Source: Clostridium sp. CAG:609 (lineage in GTDB: Bacteria > Bacillota_I > Bacilli_A > RF39 > UBA660). From it: DNA of 64,000 bases. This document shows, piece after piece, positions 1-9,320 of the stretch. The number at the start of each line of letters is the position of its first letter. Position 1 is the stretch's first letter. The stretch covers positions 15,193 through 79,192 of the forward strand of contig FR903540.1 in assembly GCA_000438075.1 (NCBI GenBank). Reading direction: 5' to 3'. The position numbers and the translations under genes were made by a program. The notes beneath the pieces were generated by a model. It was not told where the DNA came from. It saw only the letters and a list, made by a program, of their open reading frames with translations, and did no database searches.

Positions 1-1197
1 GATGATTTAGCAAATATTAAAAAAGAATATAAGATTACTAATGATCCTTTTGTAGTTGATAAAGACATACTTAATTATTTGAGGAATGATATTAATAAGA
101 GAGTATCAAAGAAGTATTTAGAATGGCAAGAAGAATATGCAAATATAAAGAGTGAAAATGAAAATTTACATGCTTTAATTAATTTGCTTGAAAGAAATGC
201 TTTTGTAATTGATTTTGATGATACAAAATTTAAAATAAGTGATGAATATAAGGAAGCTTTAAGAGATTCTAATCATAAGATTATGAATTTTATATCACCG
301 AAGAGTCCATTTTTCTTGGGTGGTTCTGCGGATCTTTCATCGTCATGTAAAACTAATTTAGATAAATCAACTATTCAAAGTGAAGATAATCCGGTTGGCA
401 AAAATATTTATTTTGGAGTTAGAGAACATGCAATGGGGGCAATCCTTAATGGTATGGCTTTATCAAATTTAAAAGTTTTTGGCTCTACATTCTTAGCATT
501 TTCGGATTATTTAAAACCGGCGATTAGAATGTCTGCTTTAATGAATTTACCTGTTACATATATTTTTACACACGATTCAATATATGTCGGTGAAGATGGA
601 CCAACACATGAACCAGTTGAACAACTAACTATGCTAAGAGCAATACCTAATTTTATTACATTTAGACCTGCAGATATAAATGAGATAATGGGTTCTTGGG
701 AATATATTCTTAAAAATAATTGCCCAACAGCATTAGTTATTAGTAAAGAAGAGCGAAGTAAACAAAAAAATACAAACGCTAAGTTTGTTAAATATGGTGC
801 TTATATGGTTAGAAAAGAAAAGTATCATTTAGATGGAATAATTATTGCAACTGGTCAAGAATTAGAAATGGCAATGGATATATCTCGTGAATTATTTACA
901 TTAGGTATTGATACGAGAGTGGTATCTATGCCAAGTATGGAGTTATTTTTGAAACAAAATCCTAAGTATGAAGAACAGTTACTTCCAAAAGATGTTCCAA
1001 CATTTGTAATTGAGGCAGGTTCAAGTTTAATATGGAATAGATTTGCCACTAGACCTGATTATATTTTCGGAGTAAATAAGTTTGGAATGAGTGGAAAAAC
1101 TAGTGATGTTGTTAAGTATTTAAAGGTGGATAAAAATACAATTTTGGAACATATTCAAAATATTTTAAAAAAAGATGATGTTATCGACATAATCTGA
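1..1197 (+). CDS. tkt: Transketolase, 3' part (5' end outside window)
   Basis: Thiamine-diphosphate enzyme that moves two-carbon ketol units in the pentose phosphate pathway. The frame is open from base 1, so the gene is cut by the window edge; the TTG at 79 is an internal codon and not a start. The part seen covers the linker, the pyrimidine-binding domain (GGSADLSSS, then FGVREHAMG and GEDGPTHEP, which are hallmark transketolase motifs) and the C-terminal domain, ending in TGA. The order tkt-sirA-yneF downstream is that of Bacillus subtilis, which supports the assignment. The N-terminal diphosphate-binding domain cannot be judged here. Confidence 0.95.
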   Translation, partial: DDLANIKKEYKITNDPFVVDKDILNYLRNDINKRVSKKYLEWQEEYANIKSENENLHALINLLERNAFVIDFDDTKFKISDEYKEALRDSNHKIMNFISPKSPFFLGGSADLSSSCKTNLDKSTIQSEDNPVGKNIYFGVREHAMGAILNGMALSNLKVFGSTFLAFSDYLKPAIRMSALMNLPVTYIFTHDSIYVGEDGPTHEPVEQLTMLRAIPNFITFRPADINEIMGSWEYILKNNCPTALVISKEERSKQKNTNAKFVKYGAYMVRKEKYHLDGIIIATGQELEMAMDISRELFTLGIDTRVVSMPSMELFLKQNPKYEEQLLPKDVPTFVIEAGSSLIWNRFATRPDYIFGVNKFGMSGKTSDVVKYLKVDKNTILEHIQNILKKDDVIDII

Positions 1198-1244
1198 CAA
1201 ATTATTTAAAGTCCTTGTGGTATCATTATTGTGGGTGATGAAAG

Positions 1245-1661
1245 ATGAGGACTTTTTATATTTTTAAAATTAATAGGGAAATGGGAATACTTCTTAAAGA
1301 TAGTCCGTATAATTTATTTAAATCTTTAGAAGATATTTATTTACTTGATAAAAGTAATATTTCTTTAGGAAAGGATTTGTTGGATCAATTAATTGTACCA
1401 ATTGATAAGTTAAAGTATAATAAAATTATTTATGATATGAATAAAGATAATGATTTTTATATGAAAAGTGGTGACATGCATAAAATTGTTAATAAATATC
1501 GTAAGGAAGAAACTGCGATTATAGTTAAAAATAGTCATATCTTGCTTAAAACAAACATAATAAGTAGAGATATTAAGAAATATTTACCAATTGAGGCAAT
1601 GTTTGCATGTGATTTTTACAATAAAGATTACTTTTGGCTTGAACAATTGATACATTTATAA
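1245..1661 (+). CDS. sirA: SirA-like sporulation inhibitor of replication
   Basis: 138-residue protein. In B. subtilis SirA binds domain I of DnaA and blocks new replication rounds at sporulation. Similarity is by eye: an N-terminal YYIF-like strand (RTFYIFKINRE), mid-protein polar helices, and the C-terminal pattern ACDFYNKDYFWL, which parallels the end of Bacillus SirA. The position between tkt and yneF is exactly that of B. subtilis sirA (yneE), and this is the stronger evidence. A GGGTGATGAAAG ribosome site precedes the ATG. If the call is wrong this is an unknown small cytoplasmic protein. Confidence 0.75.
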   Translation: MRTFYIFKINREMGILLKDSPYNLFKSLEDIYLLDKSNISLGKDLLDQLIVPIDKLKYNKIIYDMNKDNDFYMKSGDMHKIVNKYRKEETAIIVKNSHILLKTNIISRDIKKYLPIEAMFACDFYNKDYFWLEQLIHL

Positions 1662-1690
1662 TAAAATATAAGTATGAAGGAGATAAAATT

Positions 1691-1900
1691 ATGGGTAAAT
1701 TAATATTATATTTAGTTATAGGTATTATTATTGGTTTAATTATAGGTTTTTTCTTAGCAAGATTCTTTATGAAAAAAACTTTAGAAAAGAATCCGCCGAT
1801 TAATGAAAAGATGATTGAAGCAATGATGTCATCAATGGGAAGAAAACCTAGTCAAAAACAAGTTAAACAAGTAATGGCACAAATGAATAGATTTAAATAA
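1691..1900 (+). CDS. yneF: YneF family (UPF0154) small membrane protein
   Basis: 69 residues. One N-terminal transmembrane helix (about residues 3-26, rich in Ile, Gly and Leu) is followed by a basic cytoplasmic tail with the family pattern NPPINEKMIEAMMSSMG and GRKPSQKQVKQ. Length and motif agree with the UPF0154/YneF family, whose function is unknown. It follows sirA as in Bacillus, with an AAGGAG ribosome site, and ends in its own intrinsic terminator. Confidence 0.9.
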   Translation: MGKLILYLVIGIIIGLIIGFFLARFFMKKTLEKNPPINEKMIEAMMSSMGRKPSQKQVKQVMAQMNRFK

Positions 1901-1911
1901 TCTATTTTTTT
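1886..1911 (+). terminator. Intrinsic terminator after yneF
   Basis: Stem AATAGATT / AATCTATT with a short loop, then a run of T. The 5' arm overlaps the last codons and stop of yneF. Confidence 0.75.
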
Positions 1912-2012
1912 GACAAATAATGTAGAAAATAGAATAAATTTTAAAAAAATATTTACTTTTGTTGCATAATTTGGTAAGATTTAAATATAGAGTAAAGAGG
2001 AGTGTATATTTT

Positions 2013-2849
2013 ATGATGGATTTTATATATGAATTGTATAAAAGTGATAATTTTGTAATGATACTAAGTATAGTGTTAGGTGTTTTAGTTCTTTTATTTG
2101 TTCTTGTCTTTATTTTTGGTAAAAAGGATCAAAAGTTAGAAGAAACTAAAAGGTTACAAAAGTTAGAAATGGATACTTTTAAGCAAGAAAAGAAAAATGA
2201 TGATGTAAAATTAGAAGTTCCAGTAAGTGAAAGTGTTGTACCAGTTGCACCGGTTGAAGTGAGAACAGAACCAACACCAATAGAAGAAGAAAAACCAATT
2301 AGTAATGAAGATGCTAATATGGTTGTATTTGAACCAGAAGAAAAACCAAGTATTATTCCTTTTGAAGATGAAGTTGAGAATAAAATACCAGTTATGCCAA
2401 AACCTTTATTTTCTGATAATGAAGAAGAAGAAAGCCCAATAAGTATTAATGATTTACCAGTGTTAAATGAAGAAGATAAAAAAATGGAATCTGGTCTTAA
2501 TACACTTGAAAGTATTAAAAATGAATTTGATAAAATTGAAATACCTGAAGTTAAAGATGAACCATTAATTAAGGAAGAGACGAGTGAGAAAGTATTTAAA
2601 CCTAGTCCACAAATATTTAGTTCGGTTTACGTAAATAAAAATGAAGAAAGTGTTACTAAATTAGATGATGAAGTTGTGAAACCTAAGAATAATGATGAAG
2701 TAAGAACGAGCATTCCTGAAGTTAATGAAGAAGAAAGTAATAAATTATTTACAATTGAAGATGATGATGATATTGAACTTCCTACATTAAAGAGTGATGA
2801 TAAACCAATATTATCTGATAATTTAGGTGAAACATACGAATTAAAATAG
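2013..2849 (+). CDS. Single-pass membrane protein with long acidic tail
   Basis: I do not recognise a family. The start is placed at ATG 2013 (or 2016), about 10 bases after AGAGGAG; the frame is open from 1959 but has no ribosome site there. Residues 15-40 form one hydrophobic helix and a short basic patch (FGKKDQK) follows. The remaining ~230 residues are low-complexity, very acidic and rich in Glu, Pro, Asp and Ser, predicted disordered. The layout (N-terminal anchor plus acidic Pro-rich linker) resembles cell-division anchors such as ZipA, but no C-terminal globular domain is present, so no function is assigned. The gene has its own terminator. Confidence 0.7.
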   Translation: MMDFIYELYKSDNFVMILSIVLGVLVLLFVLVFIFGKKDQKLEETKRLQKLEMDTFKQEKKNDDVKLEVPVSESVVPVAPVEVRTEPTPIEEEKPISNEDANMVVFEPEEKPSIIPFEDEVENKIPVMPKPLFSDNEEEESPISINDLPVLNEEDKKMESGLNTLESIKNEFDKIEIPEVKDEPLIKEETSEKVFKPSPQIFSSVYVNKNEESVTKLDDEVVKPKNNDEVRTSIPEVNEEESNKLFTIEDDDDIELPTLKSDDKPILSDNLGETYELK

Positions 2850-2868
2850 AGGTAAAACTCTATTTTTT
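2843..2868 (+). terminator. Intrinsic terminator
   Basis: Stem AAAATAGAG / CTCTATTTT followed by T-rich sequence. It ends the transcript of the acidic membrane protein; the stop codon lies in the 5' arm. Confidence 0.8.
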
Positions 2869-2915
2869 CTTTTAAAAATGTAAATATTGTTGTATAATTT
2901 ATTTGAGGGTGGATT

Positions 2916-3134
2916 ATGAAAAATGATTTTAAAATTTATTTAGTTATATTAGCTATTAGTATATTACTTTTGTTACTTGAAGTATTTATTTTAAAAATAT
3001 CTGGAGTAATAGGTTTAACAATTTGTATTTTATCTGTTTATTTTATTGTGGGTTCAATTATTAGGTTAGTTAAATTATCTGGTTTTTTTAGTGATGAAGT
3101 TATGGAAAGGTTAGATATATTGTTTTTTATATGA
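2916..3134 (+). CDS. Small two-helix membrane protein
   Basis: 72 residues with two hydrophobic segments (about 6-30 and 32-55). No family recognised. GAGGGTGG precedes the ATG, and a TATAAT at about 2894-2899 may be its -10 box. The stop overlaps the ATG of the radical SAM gene (ATGA arrangement), so the two are probably translationally coupled; this is the only hint of function. Confidence 0.65.
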   Translation: MKNDFKIYLVILAISILLLLLEVFILKISGVIGLTICILSVYFIVGSIIRLVKLSGFFSDEVMERLDILFFI

Positions 3135-3889
3135 AATTTAAGAAAATTTATATTGAGATAACTAATGATTGTAATTTAAATTGTTATTTTTGTATTCATA
3201 ATAAAAGAGAAGTTAAGTATATGAGTATGGATGAATTTAAGATTGTTTTAGATAGGATAAAAGGATATACTAAATATATTTATTTACACGTAATGGGTGA
3301 GCCTTTGATGCATCCGTTTATAAATGAATTTATTGATTATGCTAGTAAAGATTTTTTTGGTAATATTACAACGAATGGATATATGTTAGAAAAAGTAGTA
3401 AATAATAAAAATATTAGGCAAATTAATATATCTTTACATAGTGGTGTTAATATAGATAAAGTGTTTGAGTGTGTAGATATTTTAAGGAAAAATACAATAA
3501 TTAACTATAGAATTTGGGTTAAAAATGATGGATTAATAGATAAACTTAAAAGTAAATATAATACAGATATTCGTGATGGTGTTAAGTTATGTGATAATGT
3601 TTATGTTAGTATGAAGGAAGAATTTATATGGCCTGATTTAAATAATAATATAAATAATTCGTATGATGTGTGTTATGGGCTTAAGACTCATTTAGGAATA
3701 CTTGTTGATGGCACAGTAGTTCCATGTTGCTTAGATAGTAAAGGTGATATTAATTTAGGCAATATATTTTCATCTAATTTGAGTGATATAATGAATTCTT
3801 TTAAGTATCAGAGTATAGAGAATGGTTTTAAAAATAATAAAAGAATAGAAGAGTTATGTAAACATTGTGGTTTTAATAAAGGGAGGTAA
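3131..3889 (+). CDS. Radical SAM protein with SPASM-type C-terminus
   Basis: 252 residues. Cys14, Cys18 and Cys21 (CNLNCYFC) form the CxxxCxxC motif that binds the 4Fe-4S cluster used to cleave S-adenosylmethionine. HVMGEPLMHP fits the GGEPLLHP strand of MoaA/SPASM-type enzymes. A second Cys set near the C-terminus (CYGLKTH, VVPCCLD, LCKHCGF) fits a SPASM or twitch domain binding an auxiliary cluster. Such enzymes modify peptides, sugars or cofactors; the substrate cannot be read from sequence. No ribosome site is visible, so expression probably depends on coupling to the upstream membrane protein. A dGTPase-like gene starts 3 bases after its stop. Confidence 0.85.
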   Translation: MKFKKIYIEITNDCNLNCYFCIHNKREVKYMSMDEFKIVLDRIKGYTKYIYLHVMGEPLMHPFINEFIDYASKDFFGNITTNGYMLEKVVNNKNIRQINISLHSGVNIDKVFECVDILRKNTIINYRIWVKNDGLIDKLKSKYNTDIRDGVKLCDNVYVSMKEEFIWPDLNNNINNSYDVCYGLKTHLGILVDGTVVPCCLDSKGDINLGNIFSSNLSDIMNSFKYQSIENGFKNNKRIEELCKHCGFNKGR

Positions 3890-3891
3890 CA

Positions 3892-5004
3892 ATGAATTTA
3901 GCGTGTAAAGATAGTGATGCAATTTATTTGAATGTAGAAGAAGAAAGAGATTTTAGAACACCTTTTTTTAGGGATATAGATAGAATACTATATAGTTTAT
4001 CTTTTCAAAGGTATATGGATAAGACACAGGTTTTTTCTTTTAAAGATAATGATCATTTAACAAAGAGAATGATTCATGTTTTGTATGTAAGTAAGATTGC
4101 TAGAACAATTGGAAGAGAACTTGGTTTAAATGAAGATTTAATTGAAGCAGGAGCTTTAGGTCATGATTTAGGCCATACTCCGTTTGGGCATGTTGGTGAG
4201 GCAATATTAAATGAGATAAGTGTTAGGGCTGGATGTGGATACTTTAATCATAATGTTCATAGTGTTAGACTTTTAATGAGTATTGAAAATCATGGTAGGG
4301 GTAAAAATATTACTTTACAGACATTAGATGCTATTCTTTGTCATAATGGTGAACTTGTAATGGGTAAGTATGAACCAAGATGGAATAAAACTAAGGAAGA
4401 ATTTTTAAGTGATTATGAAAAAACATATAAAGATAGAAGAGTATCTTTAGAGTTAATTCCAATGACTTTAGAAGGTTGTGTTGTTAGAATTAGTGATTTA
4501 ATAGCTTACTTAGGTAGAGATATAGATGATGCTATTAGAATGAATCTACTTAAATGGAGTGATGTACCTAAGTCTATAACTAGTGTACTTGGGTTTAGCA
4601 ATAGAGAAATTGTTAATACTATAATTAATGATGTAATAAATAATAGTAAAGGTAAAAAATATATTAAGTTAAGTGATGATGTTTATAAAGCAATAAGTGA
4701 TTTAAAAGATTTTAATTATAAGAATATATATGCAAAAGCTTATACTGTGGAAGAAAAGTGTATGTTAAAGACTATGTTAAATACATTATATGTAACATAT
4801 ATGAGTGACTTAGAAAATAATAATCAAGATAGTAATATAATTAAATCTTATTTAAATAATATGAGTTTAGAATATAAGAAAAATAGTAATGAGAGAATAG
4901 TAATTGATTATATTGCAGGTATGACTGATGATTATACATTAAAAGAATATAATAAAATAATTAAAAGTAAACATACTAATATAGAGGTGGAAAATGAAAT
5001 ATAA
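3892..5004 (+). CDS. HD-domain deoxyguanosinetriphosphate triphosphohydrolase-like protein
   Basis: 370 residues. The family removes tripolyphosphate from dNTPs or related nucleotides. H..HD metal-binding motifs are visible: TKRMIHVLYVSKIAR (first His), then GALGHDLGHTPFGH, the signature of dGTPase-like HD proteins, and a later ISDLIAYLGRDIDDA (Asp ligand). Length fits the short dGTPase-like clade (YwfO type) and not E. coli Dgt. GGGAGGT lies 6 bases before the ATG. The last bases overlap the next start, making an operon with the M16 peptidase pair. Confidence 0.88.
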   Translation: MNLACKDSDAIYLNVEEERDFRTPFFRDIDRILYSLSFQRYMDKTQVFSFKDNDHLTKRMIHVLYVSKIARTIGRELGLNEDLIEAGALGHDLGHTPFGHVGEAILNEISVRAGCGYFNHNVHSVRLLMSIENHGRGKNITLQTLDAILCHNGELVMGKYEPRWNKTKEEFLSDYEKTYKDRRVSLELIPMTLEGCVVRISDLIAYLGRDIDDAIRMNLLKWSDVPKSITSVLGFSNREIVNTIINDVINNSKGKKYIKLSDDVYKAISDLKDFNYKNIYAKAYTVEEKCMLKTMLNTLYVTYMSDLENNNQDSNIIKSYLNNMSLEYKKNSNERIVIDYIAGMTDDYTLKEYNKIIKSKHTNIEVENEI

Positions 5005-6259
5005 AGAATATAAATGTAATTCATATAATGTTTATACTGTTAAAACAAACAGGTTTAAAACTAGTCATATTGAATTAATTTTTAGGGGTGAAGTAAAAAA
5101 GAATTTATTACCTGAGTTGGTATTTTTAGCAGATGTATTAAGTGAGTCAAGTAAGAATTATCCCAGTAAAAGAAGCTTGATGATTAGATTTGAAGAACTT
5201 TATAAAATATCTTGTTATGCTACATCTTTAAGAATAGGAAGTACAATGGATTTTCATGTTTCTTTAGATTTAATTAATCCAAAATATATAAATGATGTAG
5301 ATTATTTAGAAAATGCCATTAAGACTTTGTTTGAAATAGTTCTTAATCCAAATGTAGAAAATGAAGAATTTGATACCGTTATTTTTAATAATGTAAAAAC
5401 AAGGCTATATAGAGAAATAAAGTCTTTGGAAGAAAATGATATGAAACAAAGTATAAAGAAAGCTTTTAAGTTAATGGATAGTGATTCTATTACAAGTTAT
5501 GATTTACTTGGTACTAAAGAACAACTTGATGAAATTACACCAGCTAGTTTATATAAAACTTATAAAAATTTACTTAAAAATTTTTCATCTGATATATTTG
5601 CTATCGGTGATATGGATATGGATAGTTTAGTTAAATTAATTAAGAAGTATTATAAAAATAGATATATTAATGAATTTACTTATAATTATTATGTAGATAA
5701 TAAGGTACGTAATTCTGTTAAAAAAGGTGAAGAAATAGGAAGTAGTGTTCAAGCTAATTTAGTAATGTTATTTAATTTAGATAATTTAGAAAAACGTGAA
5801 AGAGATATTACTATGCATGTATTTAATTATTTATTTGGTAGTGGTGGTTTAACATCAAAGTTATATCGAAGTATCAGAGAAAAATATAGTTTATGTTACA
5901 ATATAAATAGTTTATATTTAAAATATGATAAGTTATTATTAGTACATACTTCGCTAGAAAATGAAAATGTTTTAAAAGCAATTAATTTAGCAAAGAAGGA
6001 TTTTAAAAGTATGCAACATGGAGAATTTACAACAGAAGAATTAAATGATGCAATAAGTAATATGCTTGTATCAATAGATATGTCTAGTGATAATAATATA
6101 TCAATAATAAATAATTATGTTTTTAAAGTTTATGATAATCTTCCTGATTTAGATGAAAGAAAGAAACTCTTTAAGGAAGTAACTAAAAGCGATGTAATAA
6201 ATGTTGCAAAGAAAATAAAATTAAATACAATATTTGTTTTAAAAGGAAAAGGGGAGTAG
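4994..6259 (+). CDS. M16 family peptidase-like protein, inactive subunit (YfmF type)
   Basis: 421 residues with the M16 (pitrilysin) two-lobe layout but no HxxEH zinc motif in the N-terminal lobe. It retains the GSGGLTSKLYRSIREKYSLCY region typical of the C-lobe. Together with the next gene it matches the yfmF-yfmH pair of Bacillus, in which one partner is non-catalytic. A ribosome site AGAGGTGG lies inside the end of the dGTPase gene. Substrate unknown. Confidence 0.85.
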   Translation: MKYKEYKCNSYNVYTVKTNRFKTSHIELIFRGEVKKNLLPELVFLADVLSESSKNYPSKRSLMIRFEELYKISCYATSLRIGSTMDFHVSLDLINPKYINDVDYLENAIKTLFEIVLNPNVENEEFDTVIFNNVKTRLYREIKSLEENDMKQSIKKAFKLMDSDSITSYDLLGTKEQLDEITPASLYKTYKNLLKNFSSDIFAIGDMDMDSLVKLIKKYYKNRYINEFTYNYYVDNKVRNSVKKGEEIGSSVQANLVMLFNLDNLEKRERDITMHVFNYLFGSGGLTSKLYRSIREKYSLCYNINSLYLKYDKLLLVHTSLENENVLKAINLAKKDFKSMQHGEFTTEELNDAISNMLVSIDMSSDNNISIINNYVFKVYDNLPDLDERKKLFKEVTKSDVINVAKKIKLNTIFVLKGKGE

Positions 6260-6260
6260 T

Positions 6261-7541
6261 ATGGAAGAAATTGAATTAATTGGTATAGATGAAAAAATAT
6301 ATTATTATAAAACCAGTAGTGGTTTAAGAATTTATATGTGGGTTAATAAAAATGTTAAAAGTATGGAATCTTGTTTATGTGTTAAATATGGCTCAATACA
6401 TACGAAGTTTAAAGTGGGTAAGAAAACTTATGAAGTGCCAAATGGAATTGCTCACTTTTTAGAGCATGTTAAGTTTAATGTAAGCGATGGTGTTACTGCT
6501 CATGATATTTTTTATAAGCTCGGAGCTGATTCAAATGCTTTTACTACTTTTGAATATACAAATTATTACTGTTTTACTACTGAAAATAAAAGTAAGGTAG
6601 TTTGTGAATTACTTAATTTTGTATATAATCCTTTTTTTACAAAGAAATTAATTGAAAAAGAAAAAGGTATTATTGTGGAAGAAGCAAAAATGGGGATTGA
6701 TAACTCAAATACATTAATGTATTTTAATTCATTAAAAAGTGCTTTAGTTAAATCAAAATATAGAAATACCATAACTGGTACACCAGATGATGTTTTAAAA
6801 ATTAGTTTAGATGATGTGTGTCTTGTTTATGATACATTTTATCATCCAGAAAATATGTTTATGGTAGTAACTGGTTCTTTTAATCCATATGAAATTGCTA
6901 ATGTTGTTGAAGAAAATTTAAATGAAAAAGAATTTCTAGAATATAAAAATCCTTTGGTTATTATGAATCAAGAACCTAAAAAAGTTGCAAAAAAATATAG
7001 TGAAGATGCTATAAATATAGGTAGTACTTGTATAAAAATGTTTATAAAGATGGATTTGAAACGTTTTAAAGATTATAATTTGTTAGAACTTTCGTATATT
7101 ACTGATATTATATTTGCTATAAACATTGGTAAGACTTCAGAATTTAGAGAAAAATTAATTAATGATGGTGTTGTTACAACACTTGGGTTTGATGTAAATT
7201 ATTATGGTGATGTATTTTCCGTTATTATAAGTGCAAATACTAACTTCAAAAATGAATTTATTAAAAGAATAAATGATAAGTTAAATAATTTATATGTTGA
7301 TGAAATAGATTTTTTAAGAAAGAAAAATGCTAATTTAGCAACTTATATACTTGAATATGAGGATATTGATAATATTTCATTAAAGATTCAAGATAATATA
7401 ATTAATTTTAATAAGCTTATTACTAATGAAAAAGAGATAATTGAAAAATTATCTATAGATGATGCAAATAGAGTATTAGAATTATTTGATTTTTCTAATA
7501 TTTCAGTTAATGTATTTAAACCAAAGAAAAACCAAGATTAA
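6261..7541 (+). CDS. M16 zinc peptidase, catalytic subunit (YfmH type)
   Basis: 426 residues. The inverted zinc motif HFLEH is present at about residue 69 (IAHFLEHVKF), and the downstream Glu ligand lies in GIIVEEAKMG. M16 peptidases cleave peptides in a closed chamber formed by two lobes or two subunits; the inactive partner encoded one base upstream supplies the second half. The stop lies inside a bidirectional terminator shared with rpsD on the other strand. Confidence 0.9.
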   Translation: MEEIELIGIDEKIYYYKTSSGLRIYMWVNKNVKSMESCLCVKYGSIHTKFKVGKKTYEVPNGIAHFLEHVKFNVSDGVTAHDIFYKLGADSNAFTTFEYTNYYCFTTENKSKVVCELLNFVYNPFFTKKLIEKEKGIIVEEAKMGIDNSNTLMYFNSLKSALVKSKYRNTITGTPDDVLKISLDDVCLVYDTFYHPENMFMVVTGSFNPYEIANVVEENLNEKEFLEYKNPLVIMNQEPKKVAKKYSEDAINIGSTCIKMFIKMDLKRFKDYNLLELSYITDIIFAINIGKTSEFREKLINDGVVTTLGFDVNYYGDVFSVIISANTNFKNEFIKRINDKLNNLYVDEIDFLRKKNANLATYILEYEDIDNISLKIQDNIINFNKLITNEKEIIEKLSIDDANRVLELFDFSNISVNVFKPKKNQD

Positions 7542-7556
7542 TAAAGTCTTGGTTTT
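7528..7556. terminator. Bidirectional terminator between yfmH-like gene and rpsD
   Basis: Inverted repeat AAAACCAAGA / TCTTGGTTTT with a 9-base loop. T-runs on both strands let it serve the plus-strand peptidase operon and the minus-strand rpsD. Confidence 0.8.
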
Positions 7557-7560
7557 AATA

Positions 7561-8163
7561 TTATCTGTTATAGAATTCAACGATTAATTGTTCATTGATT
7601 TCTGGGTTAAGTTCACTTCTTTCAGGAAGTCTAACAAATTTACCAGATAATTTCTTTGTATCCATTTCTACGAATGCTGGAACTGTTCTTTTTTGTTCGA
7701 TTGCATCAAGGATAGCTGGATGATTCATTGAAGTTTCTTTAACAGAAATTATATCACCAACTTTAGTGGTGTAAGAAGGAATGTTTACCTTTTTACCATT
7801 TACTAAGATATGTCCATGATTAACAATTTGACGAGCACTTCTTCTAGTTCTTGCCATTCCAAGACGATAAACCATGTTATCAAGTCTTGATTCTAGTAGG
7901 ATAAGTAAGTTTTCCCCAGCAATACCATTCATTTTTGAAGCTTTTAAAAATACTTTGTGGAATTGTTTTTCATTTAATCCATAAAGAATTCTTACCTTTT
8001 GTTTTTCTTGCATTTGGATACCATATTCACTTAACTTACGACGACGATCTTGTCCGTGTTGTCCGGGTGCATAAGGTCTTTTTGCTAACTCTTTACCATT
8101 TTCAAGAGTAGAAAAACCAAGTCTTCTTGATTTCTTATAAGCTGGTCCCGTATATCTTGCCAT
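7561..8163 (-). CDS. rpsD: 30S ribosomal protein S4
   Basis: 200 residues starting [16 protein letters not shown], the standard S4 N-terminus, with the S4 RNA-binding fold in the second half ([36 protein letters not shown]). S4 nucleates small-subunit assembly by binding 16S rRNA. The start is at 8163, eight bases after AAAGGAGA; the frame stays open upstream but that extension is not part of the family. S4 is often autoregulatory, and a ~150-base structured leader precedes it here. Confidence 0.98.
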   Translation of the reverse strand: MARYTGPAYKKSRRLGFSTLENGKELAKRPYAPGQHGQDRRRKLSEYGIQMQEKQKVRILYGLNEKQFHKVFLKASKMNGIAGENLLILLESRLDNMVYRLGMARTRRSARQIVNHGHILVNGKKVNIPSYTTKVGDIISVKETSMNHPAILDAIEQKRTVPAFVEMDTKKLSGKFVRLPERSELNPEINEQLIVEFYNR

Positions 8164-8322
8164 AAAATCTCCTTTCATTTTATTTGCAAAATATTTATTT
8201 TGTTATATCTATCAAGTAGGGAGTTTAAATTAATTTTTCTAAGGCAGTCTTAGATACTTTATTCCATATAGGTTTAAACACATTATTTGTAGATATAACT
8301 CTGCCTAAATAACTTGCAATGG
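8164..8322 (-). promoter_or_regulatory. Probable structured rpsD leader (S4 autoregulation candidate)
   Basis: About 155 bases separate the predicted transcription start from the rpsD ATG, long for this compact genome. The leader contains complementary segments AGGCAG (8242-8247) and CTGCCT (8301-8306) that can close a long-range stem, plus smaller pairings between. Firmicute S4 genes are known to be repressed by S4 binding their own mRNA leader. That this leader does so is inference. Confidence 0.45.
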
Positions 8323-8323
8323 T

Positions 8324-8353
8324 ATTATATAATAAAAATCTATGTTTTGTCAA
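8324..8353 (-). promoter_or_regulatory. rpsD promoter, TTGACA-N18-TATAAT
   Basis: On the minus strand a perfect -35 box TTGACA (8348-8353) and perfect -10 box TATAAT (8324-8329) are 18 bases apart, upstream of rpsD. Confidence 0.8.
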
Positions 8354-8355
8354 TC

Positions 8356-8391
8356 AAAAAAGTACTTATTTTTTCAATAAGCACTTTTTTC
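8356..8391 (-). terminator. Terminator downstream of def
   Basis: Stem AAAAAGTACTTATT / AATAAGCACTTTTT (one G-U pair) with T-runs on both sides. It lies between def and the rpsD promoter, so it separates these two minus-strand units. The stretch from here to the def stop (8392-8550) shows no gene I can support. Confidence 0.7.
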
Positions 8392-8550
8392 AATCTTTAC
8401 ATACACATAAGTATATAAAGAAGTCATCATTTTCTTCATCACAGGGCAATAAATGTATATTGTGTAGTCACTAGACTTGTAACAATAAAAATATATTGCT
8501 TTGATAAAGTAGGGACAATATAAATATAACATATTTTTTTTGTTTTGTCA

Positions 8551-9105
8551 CTATATTTCTCTCATTTTGTTTTTATTTTTGAAAGGATCTTTTTTATCAA
8601 TCTTATCTACGAATAAAATTCCATTTAGATGGTCTATTTCATGTTGAAAAGCAACTGCTAAATCTTCACGTGCCCTCATTTTCTTTTTATTTCCTTCATA
8701 ATCATAATATTCAATAGTAATTCTTGCATGTCTTGGAACAATTCCTTCAACTTCACGATTAACACTTAAACAGCCTTCACCTTCACCAACATATATTAAT
8801 TCTTCACTTTCACTAATAATTTTGGGATTTATTATAATGTATTCTTCAAATGTTCCTTTTTCTTCGAGTTCATTTGCTATAACAAAAATTCTTTTTTTAT
8901 GTCCCATTTGAACAAAAGCCATTCCCATTCCTGCACGAAGATTATATTTTTCAGCTATTTTTTCATCTTGACTCATTTCTAAATACTTTATTGTGTCTTC
9001 AGCAAGCTTTCTATCTTCCTTGCTAATTGGAAATGTTGCTTCTTTACTTACTTCATGTAGTATTTTATGTTTTTCATCTAGTATCTTTATTTTTGGTAAT
9101 TCCAT
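8551..9105 (-). CDS. def: Peptide deformylase
   Basis: 184 residues. Removes the formyl group from the initiator methionine of new proteins using a Cys/His/His-bound metal. Ligands are visible: Cys112 in EGCLSV and His155/His159 with catalytic Glu156 in QHEIDH. Motif 1 (usually GxGLAAxQ) reads GMGMAFVQ, a conservative variant. Length fits type II Gram-positive deformylase. It is transcribed alone from its own promoter. Confidence 0.95.
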   Translation of the reverse strand: MELPKIKILDEKHKILHEVSKEATFPISKEDRKLAEDTIKYLEMSQDEKIAEKYNLRAGMGMAFVQMGHKKRIFVIANELEEKGTFEEYIIINPKIISESEELIYVGEGEGCLSVNREVEGIVPRHARITIEYYDYEGNKKKMRAREDLAVAFQHEIDHLNGILFVDKIDKKDPFKNKNKMREI

Positions 9106-9124
9106 ATTTCTTCACCCGACCTAG

Positions 9125-9153
9125 ATTATATCAAATTTTTATCAAAAATGCAA
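9125..9153 (-). promoter_or_regulatory. def promoter, TTGCAT-N17-TATAAT
   Basis: Minus-strand -35 TTGCAT (9148-9153) and -10 TATAAT (9125-9130), 17 bases apart, about 20 bases before the def start. Confidence 0.75.
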
Positions 9154-9261
9154 AATTTCTCTATTTTTTTCTAAAAATATATTAAAATTAATACTTATTT
9201 AAAATTTATTGTTTTTATAAGTTGCTCAGTAGTTATTTGTTTATATGATATAATAGTCGAG

Positions 9262-9294
9262 TTAAAAATAAAATGATATGTTAAAAACATATCA
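9262..9294 (-). terminator. Terminator of the yjcZ-like gene
   Basis: Minus-strand stem TGATATGTT / AACATATCA with a 3-base loop, followed by TTTATTTTT. It lies just downstream of the 59-codon gene. Confidence 0.7.
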
Positions 9295-9320
9295 CCTTAT
9301 TATATTAGATATTGTTTTAT

